DNA of 64,000 bases from Rothia aerolata (GTDB lineage: Bacteria; Actinomycetota; Actinomycetes; Actinomycetales; Micrococcaceae): assembly GCF_014635585.1 (NCBI RefSeq), contig NZ_BMDC01000002.1, positions 310,001 through 374,000 on the forward strand, read 5' to 3'. The position numbers and the translations under genes were made by a program. Below are positions 35,078 to 43,179 of the stretch, one piece after another (the first letter of the stretch is position 1; each line of letters begins with the position of its first letter). A model generated the notes under the pieces. That model was not told where the DNA came from. It did no database searches and worked only from the letters and a program-made list of their open reading frames with translations.

Positions 35078-38000
35078 ATGGCCATCAAGCACAACCCAGC
35101 CCACACCATCACCCCCATCCTGCTCACCGAAGAGCACACCGTCGCCAGCGAAATCCCCGTCACCGCCGACCAAGAACACACCTACCAAACCGAAGCCCAA
35201 CTCGAAGCCGAATTCATCGCAACCCTCCAAGGCCAGGCCTACGACTACCTCCCCCTCCGCACCGCAGAAGACCTCAAAAACAACCTGCGCACCCAGCTCC
35301 AAAAACTCAACAACTACCAGCTCACAGACACCGAATGGGAACGCTTCTACACCACCGTCGTAGCAAACCCCACCGCCAGCCACACCGACAAAACCCAAAT
35401 CATCCAACGTGAGCCCATCCAACCCTGCACCCTCGACGACGGCACCATCAAAAACTTCAAACTCATCGACCGCCGCGACATCCACAACAACACCCTGCAA
35501 GTCATCAACCAGTACGTCACCGACGGAGGAGCAGCCTCAAACCGCTACGACGTGACCATCCTGGTCAACGGCCTACCCCTCGTCCACGTAGAACTCAAAC
35601 GCCGCGGTGTCGAAATTCAAGAAGCCTTCAACCAGATACGCCGCTACCAAAAAGACTCCTTCTGGGCAGACACCGGCCTCTACGACTACATCCAAATCTT
35701 CGTTATCTCCAACGGCACCAGGACCAAGTACTACTCCAACACCGTCCGCTACAAACACGTAGACTCCCAACGATCACAGCGTCGCCGTCGCCAAGCAAGC
35801 GCCGACTCCTTCGAATTCACCAGCTGGTGGGCCACCGACAACAACAAACGAATCAGCGACCTCATCCCCTTCGCAAAAACCTTCTTCGCCCGGCACACCC
35901 TGCTCAACATCCTCACCCGCTACTGCGTCTTCACCGTCGACAAAGACCTCCTAGTCATGCGGCCCTACCAAATCGTGGCCACCGAAAAAATCCTGCGAAA
36001 AATCCTCATCGCCACCAACTACAAAAAACAGGGAACCATCGACGCAGGCGGCTACATCTGGCACACCACAGGGTCAGGTAAAACCCTTACCAGCTTCAAA
36101 ACCGCCCAGCTCGCCAAGGACCTCGATACCGTACACAAGGTCATCTTCGTCGTCGACCGCAAAGACCTGGACTACCAGACCATGAAGGAATACGACGCCT
36201 TCCAAAAGGGCGCCGCGAATTCCAATACCTCAACGAAGATCCTTAAAGGTCAGCTCGAAGACCCCAACGCCCAAATCATCATCACCACCATCCAAAAACT
36301 CGACCAGTTCATCAAGAAGAACCCCGGCCACCCCATCTTTGCTGAACCCATCGTCCTCATCTTCGACGAATGCCACCGCTCCCAGTTCGGCGACATGCAC
36401 ACAGCAATCACCCGCAACTTCAAAAAATACTTCATGTTCGGGTTCACCGGCACCCCCATCTTCGATGCCAACGCAAAAAGCGGCGGGAACGTCAAACTCC
36501 GTACCACCCAGGATGCCTTCGGCGAAAAACTGCACACCTACACCATCGTCGATGCTATCGGTGACAAGAACGTGCTGCCCTTCCGCGTCGAATACCACAA
36601 CAGCGTCAAACTGGCAGACAAGGTTGACGACGCAGAGGTATACAGCATCGCAACAGAAGCCGCTATGCGCTCACCCGAACGCATCAAACCCATCGTGCGC
36701 TACATCCTCGACCACTATGACCAAAAAACAAAGCGCAACGAAACTTATCAGCTCAAAGACAAGCGCCTTGAAGGGTTTAACTCAATCCTGGCCACAGCCT
36801 CCATCGACGCGGCAAAGGTCTATTACAACGCCTTCCAAACAGAGCAACAGCAACGGCTAGAAGAGCACGGCATAGAACCCCTCAAAGTCGCAATCATCTA
36901 CTCTGCCGCACCACACAACGACGACACTGATGACTTCCTAGCAGAGGAATCGCTGAACCCCAGTGAGCTCGATATGGGCTCATTCATGTTCCTGCAAGAC
37001 GCCGTATCTGACTACAACCAGATGTTTGACAGGTCCTTCGACCTTACTGGTGAAGGCTTCGACAGGTACTACAAAGACGTCTCAAAGAAAATGAAGAACC
37101 GAGAACTAGACCTGCTTATCGTGGTCAATATGTTCCTCACTGGTTTTGACTCCAAGACCGTCAATACCCTTTGGGTCGATAAAAACATGAAGTCCCACGG
37201 CCTGATTCAGGCCTTTAGCCGCACTAACCGCATTCTCAACTCAGTCAAAACATACGGCAACATCGTCTGCTTCCGAAACCTCGAGACCGAAACCGATGAA
37301 GCACTCGCCCTCTTCGGCAACAAAGATGCCCGTGCCACCGTCCTGCTCAAACCCTACGCAGAGTACCTCGAAACCTACCGCGAAAACCTTGAAGCCCTGC
37401 AGAAAGGCTTCTCCCTCGACGTGCTGGGCTCAGGAGGGCTCGGCGAACAAGCACAGAAAAAGTTCGTCAAGCTTTTCGGTGAGGTACTGAAGCTCCGGAA
37501 TATCCTGTCAGCCTTTGACGAATTTGAAGCTGACGACACTCTTGCTCCACGCGACGTGCAAGACTACCAATCGCACTACCTCGATATCTACCGCAGTATG
37601 CGGGAACGCAGCGAGAACAACCCTGTAGACATTACTGAAGACCTCATTTTCGAAATTGAACTCATCAAACAGGTTTCGGTCGGTGTCGACCATATTCTCA
37701 TGCTGGTCGAACAGTACCGGCGAAGTAACGGAACCGATGAGGAAGTGCGCTCACAGATTACACGTGCCGTTGATTCAAGCCCCACCCTGCACAACAAAAA
37801 GGACCTCATCGAAGACTTCCTCGACAAGGTCTCCTTCGACGAGGACGACGTGCAGGGCGAATGGAAGAAGCACGTTCAGGAGCAGTCATCAGCTGAACTC
37901 AACAAGATTATTGAAGAGGAAAAACTGAACCCTGAACCTACACGAGCGCTGATAGCTGATGCATGGTTGGCCGGGGGAGTACCTACCCATGGGGAACGCA

Positions 38001-38134
38001 TTGGTCGACTGATGAAGGCCACCGGCTCCCGCTTTGCTCGACCCGTAAACGGCGAAAGTCGTGCTGCACGTAAGGAACGCCTTATCAACCGTCTACAGCG
38101 GTTCTACGAGCGATTCAGCGAAATCATCAGCTAG
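35078..38134 (+). CDS. hsdR: Type I restriction-modification system, restriction subunit
   Basis: HsdR translocates and cuts unmodified DNA. The 1018-residue product has an N-terminal PD-(D/E)xK nuclease (Asp158, Glu172, Lys174 in VELK), then the helicase motor with Walker A TTGSGKT (330-336) and DECH (430-433), and a helical C-terminus that binds HsdM/S. A 109-base gap separates it from hsdS. The first ~1.5 kb is unusually rich in C and A with CAA, GAA and CTC codons, unlike hsdM; the last third is closer to host usage. Confidence 0.96.
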   Translation: MAIKHNPAHTITPILLTEEHTVASEIPVTADQEHTYQTEAQLEAEFIATLQGQAYDYLPLRTAEDLKNNLRTQLQKLNNYQLTDTEWERFYTTVVANPTASHTDKTQIIQREPIQPCTLDDGTIKNFKLIDRRDIHNNTLQVINQYVTDGGAASNRYDVTILVNGLPLVHVELKRRGVEIQEAFNQIRRYQKDSFWADTGLYDYIQIFVISNGTRTKYYSNTVRYKHVDSQRSQRRRRQASADSFEFTSWWATDNNKRISDLIPFAKTFFARHTLLNILTRYCVFTVDKDLLVMRPYQIVATEKILRKILIATNYKKQGTIDAGGYIWHTTGSGKTLTSFKTAQLAKDLDTVHKVIFVVDRKDLDYQTMKEYDAFQKGAANSNTSTKILKGQLEDPNAQIIITTIQKLDQFIKKNPGHPIFAEPIVLIFDECHRSQFGDMHTAITRNFKKYFMFGFTGTPIFDANAKSGGNVKLRTTQDAFGEKLHTYTIVDAIGDKNVLPFRVEYHNSVKLADKVDDAEVYSIATEAAMRSPERIKPIVRYILDHYDQKTKRNETYQLKDKRLEGFNSILATASIDAAKVYYNAFQTEQQQRLEEHGIEPLKVAIIYSAAPHNDDTDDFLAEESLNPSELDMGSFMFLQDAVSDYNQMFDRSFDLTGEGFDRYYKDVSKKMKNRELDLLIVVNMFLTGFDSKTVNTLWVDKNMKSHGLIQAFSRTNRILNSVKTYGNIVCFRNLETETDEALALFGNKDARATVLLKPYAEYLETYRENLEALQKGFSLDVLGSGGLGEQAQKKFVKLFGEVLKLRNILSAFDEFEADDTLAPRDVQDYQSHYLDIYRSMRERSENNPVDITEDLIFEIELIKQVSVGVDHILMLVEQYRRSNGTDEEVRSQITRAVDSSPTLHNKKDLIEDFLDKVSFDEDDVQGEWKKHVQEQSSAELNKIIEEEKLNPEPTRALIADAWLAGGVPTHGERIGRLMKATGSRFARPVNGESRAARKERLINRLQRFYERFSEIIS

Positions 38135-38159
38135 GTATACCTTCAGCTTTAAAGAGATC

Positions 38160-38195
38160 CAGCCCGCTACTAACTCCAAGAGGTGGTGCGGGCTG
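38160..38195 (+). terminator. Hairpin after hsdR
   Basis: The eight-base arms cagcccgc (38160-38167) and gcgggctg (38188-38195) pair perfectly around a 20-base loop, just after the hsdR stop. No clear T tract follows. Confidence 0.5.
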
Positions 38196-38280
38196 AACGG
38201 TTAAGGAAAGACTACCACTTAGCTAGCAGAGCAAACAGACCTATCTCCTTGAACCTCAACAGATTTATTTGCTTCTCGGG

Positions 38281-38766
38281 CTAGTTCTCATCAAGAAGGT
38301 CTTTAGCTTTTCTCTTTGCTCTCTCGCTGACCTGGGGGCTAGCAACCACAGCCCTTAAAATCTGAAACAAGAATCTCAGGTTGCTCTCGTCCAGATAACT
38401 TGGGCTGACCATCTCAAATTCTCCCCTCTTCAAATCTTCAAGCGATAAAGAATGAACCGCATTGCAGTTCACCATCGTCTCACGAGGGAAGTACGGGGTC
38501 TGACCACCAGGAATAACCACATAGGTGTCTTCCGGGCGAACACCAGGAAATGCCTCTAAAGTTCTATGAATATTCGCCTTCCAACGTGACACCTTAGAAC
38601 TACCATTTACCACGTAGTACAACTGCTGGCGTTTCTCATCAACACCTACAACAATGAAATGATGGCCCACCTCGCGGTTGGCAGGAAAGGGCTTTTCGCC
38701 ACGGAACTTAAAGACGGCGCCTACACGAACAGACAACGCCCATAAATTAAGATTCTTCTCAAGCAC
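38281..38766 (-). CDS. Candidate toxin paired with the Panacea antitoxin
   Basis: I do not recognise a family with confidence. The 161-residue protein has no membrane segment. Its first two thirds look beta-rich (VGAVFKF, HHFIVVGVD, QLYYVVNGSS, DTYVVIPGG), then ETMVNCNAVHSLSLEDL and a helical basic tail (about 128-158). The beta pattern is faintly like PemK/MazF barrels; that is a guess. GTG at 38766 has GGGAG upstream. It lies 39 bases after the Panacea gene on the same strand, which is where the toxin of such a pair is usually found. Confidence 0.6.
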   Translation of the reverse strand: MLEKNLNLWALSVRVGAVFKFRGEKPFPANREVGHHFIVVGVDEKRQQLYYVVNGSSKVSRWKANIHRTLEAFPGVRPEDTYVVIPGGQTPYFPRETMVNCNAVHSLSLEDLKRGEFEMVSPSYLDESNLRFLFQILRAVVASPQVSERAKRKAKDLLDEN

Positions 38767-38805
38767 AGCAAGCTCCCACTAAACGACTACTTACGCGGTT
38801 GCTAG

Positions 38806-39399
38806 CTAAGAATGATCTAAAACAAAAATATCGTGGGCAGCTTCTAGAGTCTGTTCATCCTGTGCAAAAAAAGAGTCGCTCTCAGGGTTCAAAAAGAAAT
38901 CCTCAAGAGACATTGCCCGGCGGCTCTTAGGCTGAAGCTCGAAAAAACTTTCAAACTTCGACCACTCCGGGTACTGATGGGTAATCGAATTCGCCAAATA
39001 GAAGGGGTCAAAGCCCTTAAAAGTCTCCCACGACTTCTGAATCATCATCTTCTCAGAGGGCGACAACAAATCGTCACCGCATGAAGACTTCAGCGAAACC
39101 TCATGATTCGTGAAGTCAATAAATTCTTCAACAAACTGACGCTGATCCGGGGAAAGCAACGAATACCCGGTGCCAGATTCACGAATAACATCAAGCCCCT
39201 CAGAAGCCACAGGGCCATTCTTCATCGCAACATAGGTATCGCCAGTAACAGTCCGGCCAAACTGACGCAGATGAAAACGGTCAGCAGCCCACACAAGCTT
39301 CATCAACTTTAAATGATTCACAGAAGACAAACCCTCATTGTGGGCATGACAAAGGAACTGCTCAAAAATCTGAACATACTTTTCAAGATCAGTTTTCAA
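38806..39399 (-). CDS. Panacea-domain (DUF4065) antitoxin-like protein
   Basis: A 197-residue protein with the Panacea/DUF4065 (SocA-like) domain at about residues 20-150: L-K-L-M-K-L-V-W-A-A-D-R-F-H-L ... T-G-D-T-Y-V-A-M-K-N-G-P-V-A-S-E. Proteins with this domain (PanA) neutralise many unrelated toxins encoded next to them. The C-terminal ~45 residues are acidic. The start is TTG at 39399 with AAGGAG six bases upstream. The gene follows the hsd operon on the opposite strand, which places the pair in a defence island. Confidence 0.88.
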   Translation of the reverse strand: MKTDLEKYVQIFEQFLCHAHNEGLSSVNHLKLMKLVWAADRFHLRQFGRTVTGDTYVAMKNGPVASEGLDVIRESGTGYSLLSPDQRQFVEEFIDFTNHEVSLKSSCGDDLLSPSEKMMIQKSWETFKGFDPFYLANSITHQYPEWSKFESFFELQPKSRRAMSLEDFFLNPESDSFFAQDEQTLEAAHDIFVLDHS

Positions 39400-39607
39400 G
39401 ATAACTCCTTACCATCAACCTGATAGCTGGGCGACGTTGACCAGAAAGGGCGCGAAAAATACAGATTTCGTGTCTACTACCTTACCAAGCACAGCTAACT
39501 CTGTCTGTGTCCCCGCACCCACATTTCTCACAAGAGTAAACCCAGCCCACCGCGTCCTTCCCCACAATCTGACTGGCCAGCAAACTAGCCGTGAGACAAT
39601 AGACCCT
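39400..39607. promoter_or_regulatory. Divergent promoter region of the Panacea gene and the rRNA methyltransferase
   Basis: This 208-base gap separates two divergent genes and must hold both promoters. I see no convincing palindrome or long repeat in it. The methyltransferase frame is open through part of it, but the translated sequence shows no family similarity. Confidence 0.35.
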
Positions 39608-40546
39608 ATGAACTTCAAAGAACGCCTCAGCACCCCCGTCGTCATGGAAAACCCCCAGGCAGACCGCGTCAAAGACATCGCCAAACTTGCCACCCGGGCA
39701 GCCCGCACCAAGACCGGGCACTTCCTGGTCGAGGGGCCGCAGGCCGTCCGCGAAGCCCTCAAAGCCCACCAGACCAAGCCCCTGCTCGATGCCGTCTACA
39801 TCACCGAGCGCGCCTTCGACCGTCACCCCGACATCGTTGACCTGCTCGAAGACGTCCACGGCACCCCCACCCCCGAGCCCGGCCGCAAGGTCTTCATGCG
39901 CATGGTGACCGAGCCCGTCCTCGCCGCCATGGCCGAATCCGTCAGCCCCCAGGGCATCATCGCTGTTGCCTTCCAGAATGACATTGCCCCCTCCGACATC
40001 TGGGGCGAGGGCGCCATCAACCCCAAGCTCATCGCCGTCCTTGCCCGCGTTCAGGACCCCGGCAACGCCGGCACCATCCTGCGCGCCGCCGACGCCGCCG
40101 GTGCCTCGCTGGTGATTACCACCAAGGGCTCGGTAGATTTGTACAATCCCAAGACCGTCCGCTCTACCGCCGGCTCTATCTTTCACGTGCCTATTCTGCA
40201 GGGTATTGAGCTGGAGGAGTTTGCCGAAGATGCCAAGGCGCAGGGTATTGGCGTTCTAGCGGCAGACGGCTACGGTAACGTGAATCTTGATGACCTGGTG
40301 GACGCCGCCGCGGCAGCTCGCCTGGGCGTTGAGGCTTCCGAGCGCCCCGCCTACGATTTAGCTCGACCCACCATGTGGCTCTTTGGAAATGAGGCCCAGG
40401 GACTGACGCGGGCTGAGAAGGCGGTGGCTAACGCTAAGGTATCGGTGCCGGTTCACGGTTCAGCAGAATCTTTGAATGTTTCAACCGCGGCGGCTGTGTG
40501 TCTTTATTCATCGGCGCGGGCTATTTTTTCAGCGAAGGAGAAATAA
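39608..40546 (+). CDS. TrmH/SpoU-family RNA 2'-O-methyltransferase
   Basis: A 312-residue SPOUT methyltransferase. It has an N-terminal substrate-binding domain (about 1-110, with G-H-F-L-V-E-G-P-Q-A-V) and the SPOUT core: motif 1 in ARVQDPGNAGTILRAADAAG, then WLFGNEAQGL and VSVPVHGSAESLNVSTAAAV, which form the trefoil knot. Members methylate rRNA or tRNA riboses; the exact site is unknown. I use the ATG at 39608 because upstream residues have no similarity. The Nudix gene starts one base after the stop. Confidence 0.9.
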   Translation: MNFKERLSTPVVMENPQADRVKDIAKLATRAARTKTGHFLVEGPQAVREALKAHQTKPLLDAVYITERAFDRHPDIVDLLEDVHGTPTPEPGRKVFMRMVTEPVLAAMAESVSPQGIIAVAFQNDIAPSDIWGEGAINPKLIAVLARVQDPGNAGTILRAADAAGASLVITTKGSVDLYNPKTVRSTAGSIFHVPILQGIELEEFAEDAKAQGIGVLAADGYGNVNLDDLVDAAAAARLGVEASERPAYDLARPTMWLFGNEAQGLTRAEKAVANAKVSVPVHGSAESLNVSTAAAVCLYSSARAIFSAKEK

Positions 40547-40547
40547 A

Positions 40548-40991
40548 ATGAGCGATTATCCTACAGTGCACAGCAAGTATTCGGTACAGGTAGTAGGCGG
40601 AGCTATCGTTGATTCCCTGGAGAAGCCCACCAAGCTTCTGGTGGGGCAGCGCTCTGCACCCGAGGAATTCGCCGGTCGCTGGGAGTTCCCCGGTGGCAAG
40701 GTGGAAGAAGTTGAGTCGGCCCACGATGCCCTGGTGCGGGAGCTGCACGAAGAGCTGGGTGTTGCGGTGCGTCTGGGTTCTGAGATTGCCGGACCCCACG
40801 ACCAGGGCTGGGAGCTGAACGAGAAAGCTGCTATGCGGGTTTTCTTTGCCGAAATTGTTGACGGCGAGCCTGAGGCTTTGCAGGATCACGCTCAGGTGCG
40901 CTGGGTGAAGCTGGACCGCGACATTCTTGAGCTTGACTGGATTGATGCAGATGAACCCATTGTTCGGGAACTGCTGAATATTGCTCTCTAG
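40548..40991 (+). CDS. Nudix hydrolase (MutT-like)
   Basis: A 147-residue pyrophosphohydrolase with a complete Nudix box, G-x5-E-x7-R-E-x-x-E-E-x-G, in GGKVEEVESAHDALVRELHEELG. Length and the W-E-F-P-G-G-K entry are as in MutT, which removes 8-oxo-dGTP; that substrate is likely but not proven. ATG at 40548 has AAGGAG inside the end of the preceding methyltransferase gene, so the two are coupled. A strong terminator follows. Confidence 0.9.
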   Translation: MSDYPTVHSKYSVQVVGGAIVDSLEKPTKLLVGQRSAPEEFAGRWEFPGGKVEEVESAHDALVRELHEELGVAVRLGSEIAGPHDQGWELNEKAAMRVFFAEIVDGEPEALQDHAQVRWVKLDRDILELDWIDADEPIVRELLNIAL

Positions 40992-41006
40992 CTTGAAAGC
41001 ACAATC

Positions 41007-41036
41007 AAGTGGGCACCATCGGGTGCCCACTTTTTC
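41007..41036 (+). terminator. Rho-independent terminator after the Nudix gene
   Basis: An 11-bp stem (aagtgggcacc with ggtgcccactt) with a four-base loop runs into TTTTT. Confidence 0.92.
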
Positions 41037-41090
41037 TATACAGGGAGCGTAATATAGTAAGCGATTTCTACAGAGGGGTATATATTAACA

Positions 41091-41107
41091 GGGTTAGGTC
41101 TGCCTAA
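41091..41107. promoter_or_regulatory. DtxR/IdeR-like iron box before efeU
   Basis: GGGTTAGGTCTGCCTAA matches 12 of 17 positions of the DtxR/IdeR consensus AGGTTAGGCTAACCTAA, keeping both outer halves. It lies just after TATATT (41081-41086, possible -10), in the right place to repress the iron-uptake operon when iron is sufficient. Confidence 0.6.
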
Positions 41108-41143
41108 ATGGCAGCTCAGGCTATCCTTGAGGAAGCTAAAACT

Positions 41144-41974
41144 GTGATTGCTAATCTGTTGATAGGTCTGCGCGAAGGCCTCGAGGCCGCCCTGGTGGTG
41201 GGAATCCTTATCGCCTATGTGCGCAAAACCAACCGCACCCATTTGCTCCCTAAAATTTGGGCCGGTATCGCCTGCGCCGTCATTATTTCTCTAGCCTTTG
41301 GCGCCTTTCTTACCTTTGGGCCTAACGGGCTAACCTTTGAGGCGCAGGAGGCAATCGGCGGTGGCCTATCAATCATCGCCGTGGGTTTCGTGACCTGGAT
41401 GATTTTCTGGATGGCAGCTAACTCCCGTAGCCTCTCTAAGGACTTGAGCTCCCGCCTCGACACCGTTCAAGAAAGCACCTGGGGCGTGGTTCTTCTTGCT
41501 GCTCTCTCGGTCGGTAGGGAGGGCCTTGAGACCGCCCTCTTTATCTGGGCAGCTTCCCAGGCAGCCGGCAGCGGTTCCCATGCCCTTCTTGGTGCCCTGA
41601 CCGGTATTCTCATTGCCATTGTGCTCGCCTGGTTGCTGATGCGGGGAGCGCTAAAGCTCAACCTCTCAAAGTTCTTTACCTGGACGGGCGCTTTCCTGAT
41701 TTTTGTTGCCGCCGGTGTACTGGCCTACGGCGTGCACGACCTGCAAGAAGCCGCTATTCTGCCCGGTCTCAATTCACTTGCTTTCGACGTCTCGGAAACT
41801 ATCCCGCCGTCGTCCTTTATCGGAACGCTGCTGAAGGGGGTCTTCAATTTCTCCCCGGCAACCACCTGGCTCGAAGCCCTGGTGTGGCTACTCTACGTGG
41901 CCATTGTGCTGACCTTCTTTATTCGTTCCTACCGGGTGCGCAACCGCCGCAGCGTAGCGGTAGCCACTGCCTAA
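41144..41974 (+). CDS. efeU: Ferrous iron permease EfeU (FTR1 family)
   Basis: A polytopic membrane permease of 276 residues with about seven membrane segments. Both iron-binding R-E-G-L-E motifs are present, at 10-14 in the first helix and 125-129 in the fourth. I prefer the GTG at 41144 (GAGGA ten bases upstream) because the family begins about eight residues before the first REGLE; an ATG at 41108 is possible but overlaps the end of the iron box. It is first in the efeU-efeO-efeB operon. Confidence 0.93.
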   Translation: MIANLLIGLREGLEAALVVGILIAYVRKTNRTHLLPKIWAGIACAVIISLAFGAFLTFGPNGLTFEAQEAIGGGLSIIAVGFVTWMIFWMAANSRSLSKDLSSRLDTVQESTWGVVLLAALSVGREGLETALFIWAASQAAGSGSHALLGALTGILIAIVLAWLLMRGALKLNLSKFFTWTGAFLIFVAAGVLAYGVHDLQEAAILPGLNSLAFDVSETIPPSSFIGTLLKGVFNFSPATTWLEALVWLLYVAIVLTFFIRSYRVRNRRSVAVATA

Positions 41975-41998
41975 TTCAGTCTCTAAGGAAAATACTTG

Positions 41999-43177
41999 AT
42001 GAAAAAGAACCTCTGGGCTGCCTCGGCCCTGCTCTCCGTCGCGGCGATTTCCCTGACCGCCTGCACTCCCAATGACCAGTCTTCGGGTAGTGAGGACGGC
42101 AAGATTGCTGTTTCATCTACCGCTGATACCTGTGATGTGTCCACCACCGAAACCAAGGCGGGAACCACCACCTTCACCGTGACCAATGACGGTAGCGAGG
42201 TCACCGAATTCTACGTGCTGGCAGAAGATGGGATCCGCATTATCTCCGAGGTTGAAAATATCGGCCCCGGTATTTCCCGCGATTTGACCGTGGAGCTGGC
42301 GGAGGGAAACTACAAGACCTCCTGCAAGCCGGGCATGGTGGGCGACGGCATTGTCGGTGACTTTACCGTTACCGCCAACCCCGATGCCCAGCCGGTCTCA
42401 GACGATGAGCAGGCGCTACGGGATACCGCGATTTCTCAGTACACCTCCTACGTCAAAGACCAGGTGGAGCAACTCAAGACCAAGACCGATGCCTTCGCCG
42501 ATGCCTATGCTTCCGGCGACGACGAGACCGCCCGCAGTATGTACGCCGATGCCCGCCTGCACTATGAGCGGATTGAGCCGGTCGCCGAATCCTTTGGCGA
42601 CCTTGACCCCAAACTGGACTCCCGCGAGGCAGACCTTGAAGAGGGCCAGGACTGGACAGGCTGGCACGCCATTGAAAAGGACCTCTGGCAACCGAGTGCA
42701 GCTGCCAACGGCGGTGAAGACTACCAGCCGCTGAGCCCCTCCGAGCGTCAGAAGATGGCTGAGACGCTCAAGGAAGATACCCAGTCCCTCTACGACCAAA
42801 CCCGTGAGCTGGACCTAACAGTAGACCAGATTGCCAACGGCTCCAAGTCGCTACTGGATGAGGTCACCGCCTCCAAGGTTACCGGCGAAGAGGAGATTTG
42901 GTCTCACACCGACCTCTCGGACTTCCAGGGAAATGTGGACGGCGCTCGCGTGGCCTTTGAGGACCTGCGGCCCATCGTGGAGTCCAAGGACGCTGACCTT
43001 GCCACCGAGATTGACGAGAAGTTCACCGACGTTCAGAACCTGCTAGATCAGCATAAGCAGGGTGAGGGCTTCAAGAATTACCAGGATCTCTCCGAAGACC
43101 AGGTGAGGGAACTCTCCGACTCCATCGATGCGCTCAGCGAGCCCCTGAGCCAGCTGACCGGCGTGGTTGTGGGCTAG
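41999..43177 (+). CDS. efeO: Iron uptake lipoprotein EfeO (cupredoxin plus imelysin domains)
   Basis: EfeO is the surface partner that delivers iron to EfeU. The 392-residue product begins with a lipoprotein signal (lipobox LTAC, Cys22), then a cupredoxin-like domain (about 40-120) and an M75/imelysin domain (about 140-390) with the metal motif H-x-x-E (His223, Glu226 in GWHAIEKDLW). I use the ATG at 41999, just after a possible TTG, with AAGGA upstream. efeB starts two bases after its stop. Confidence 0.95.
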   Translation: MKKNLWAASALLSVAAISLTACTPNDQSSGSEDGKIAVSSTADTCDVSTTETKAGTTTFTVTNDGSEVTEFYVLAEDGIRIISEVENIGPGISRDLTVELAEGNYKTSCKPGMVGDGIVGDFTVTANPDAQPVSDDEQALRDTAISQYTSYVKDQVEQLKTKTDAFADAYASGDDETARSMYADARLHYERIEPVAESFGDLDPKLDSREADLEEGQDWTGWHAIEKDLWQPSAAANGGEDYQPLSPSERQKMAETLKEDTQSLYDQTRELDLTVDQIANGSKSLLDEVTASKVTGEEEIWSHTDLSDFQGNVDGARVAFEDLRPIVESKDADLATEIDEKFTDVQNLLDQHKQGEGFKNYQDLSEDQVRELSDSIDALSEPLSQLTGVVVG

Positions 43178-43179
43178 TC

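Noticed and set aside
34940-35500. 186-codon - strand frame opposite the hsdS-hsdR junction
   Set aside because: Valine/glycine-rich product that results from the C- and A-rich codons of hsdR on the other strand.
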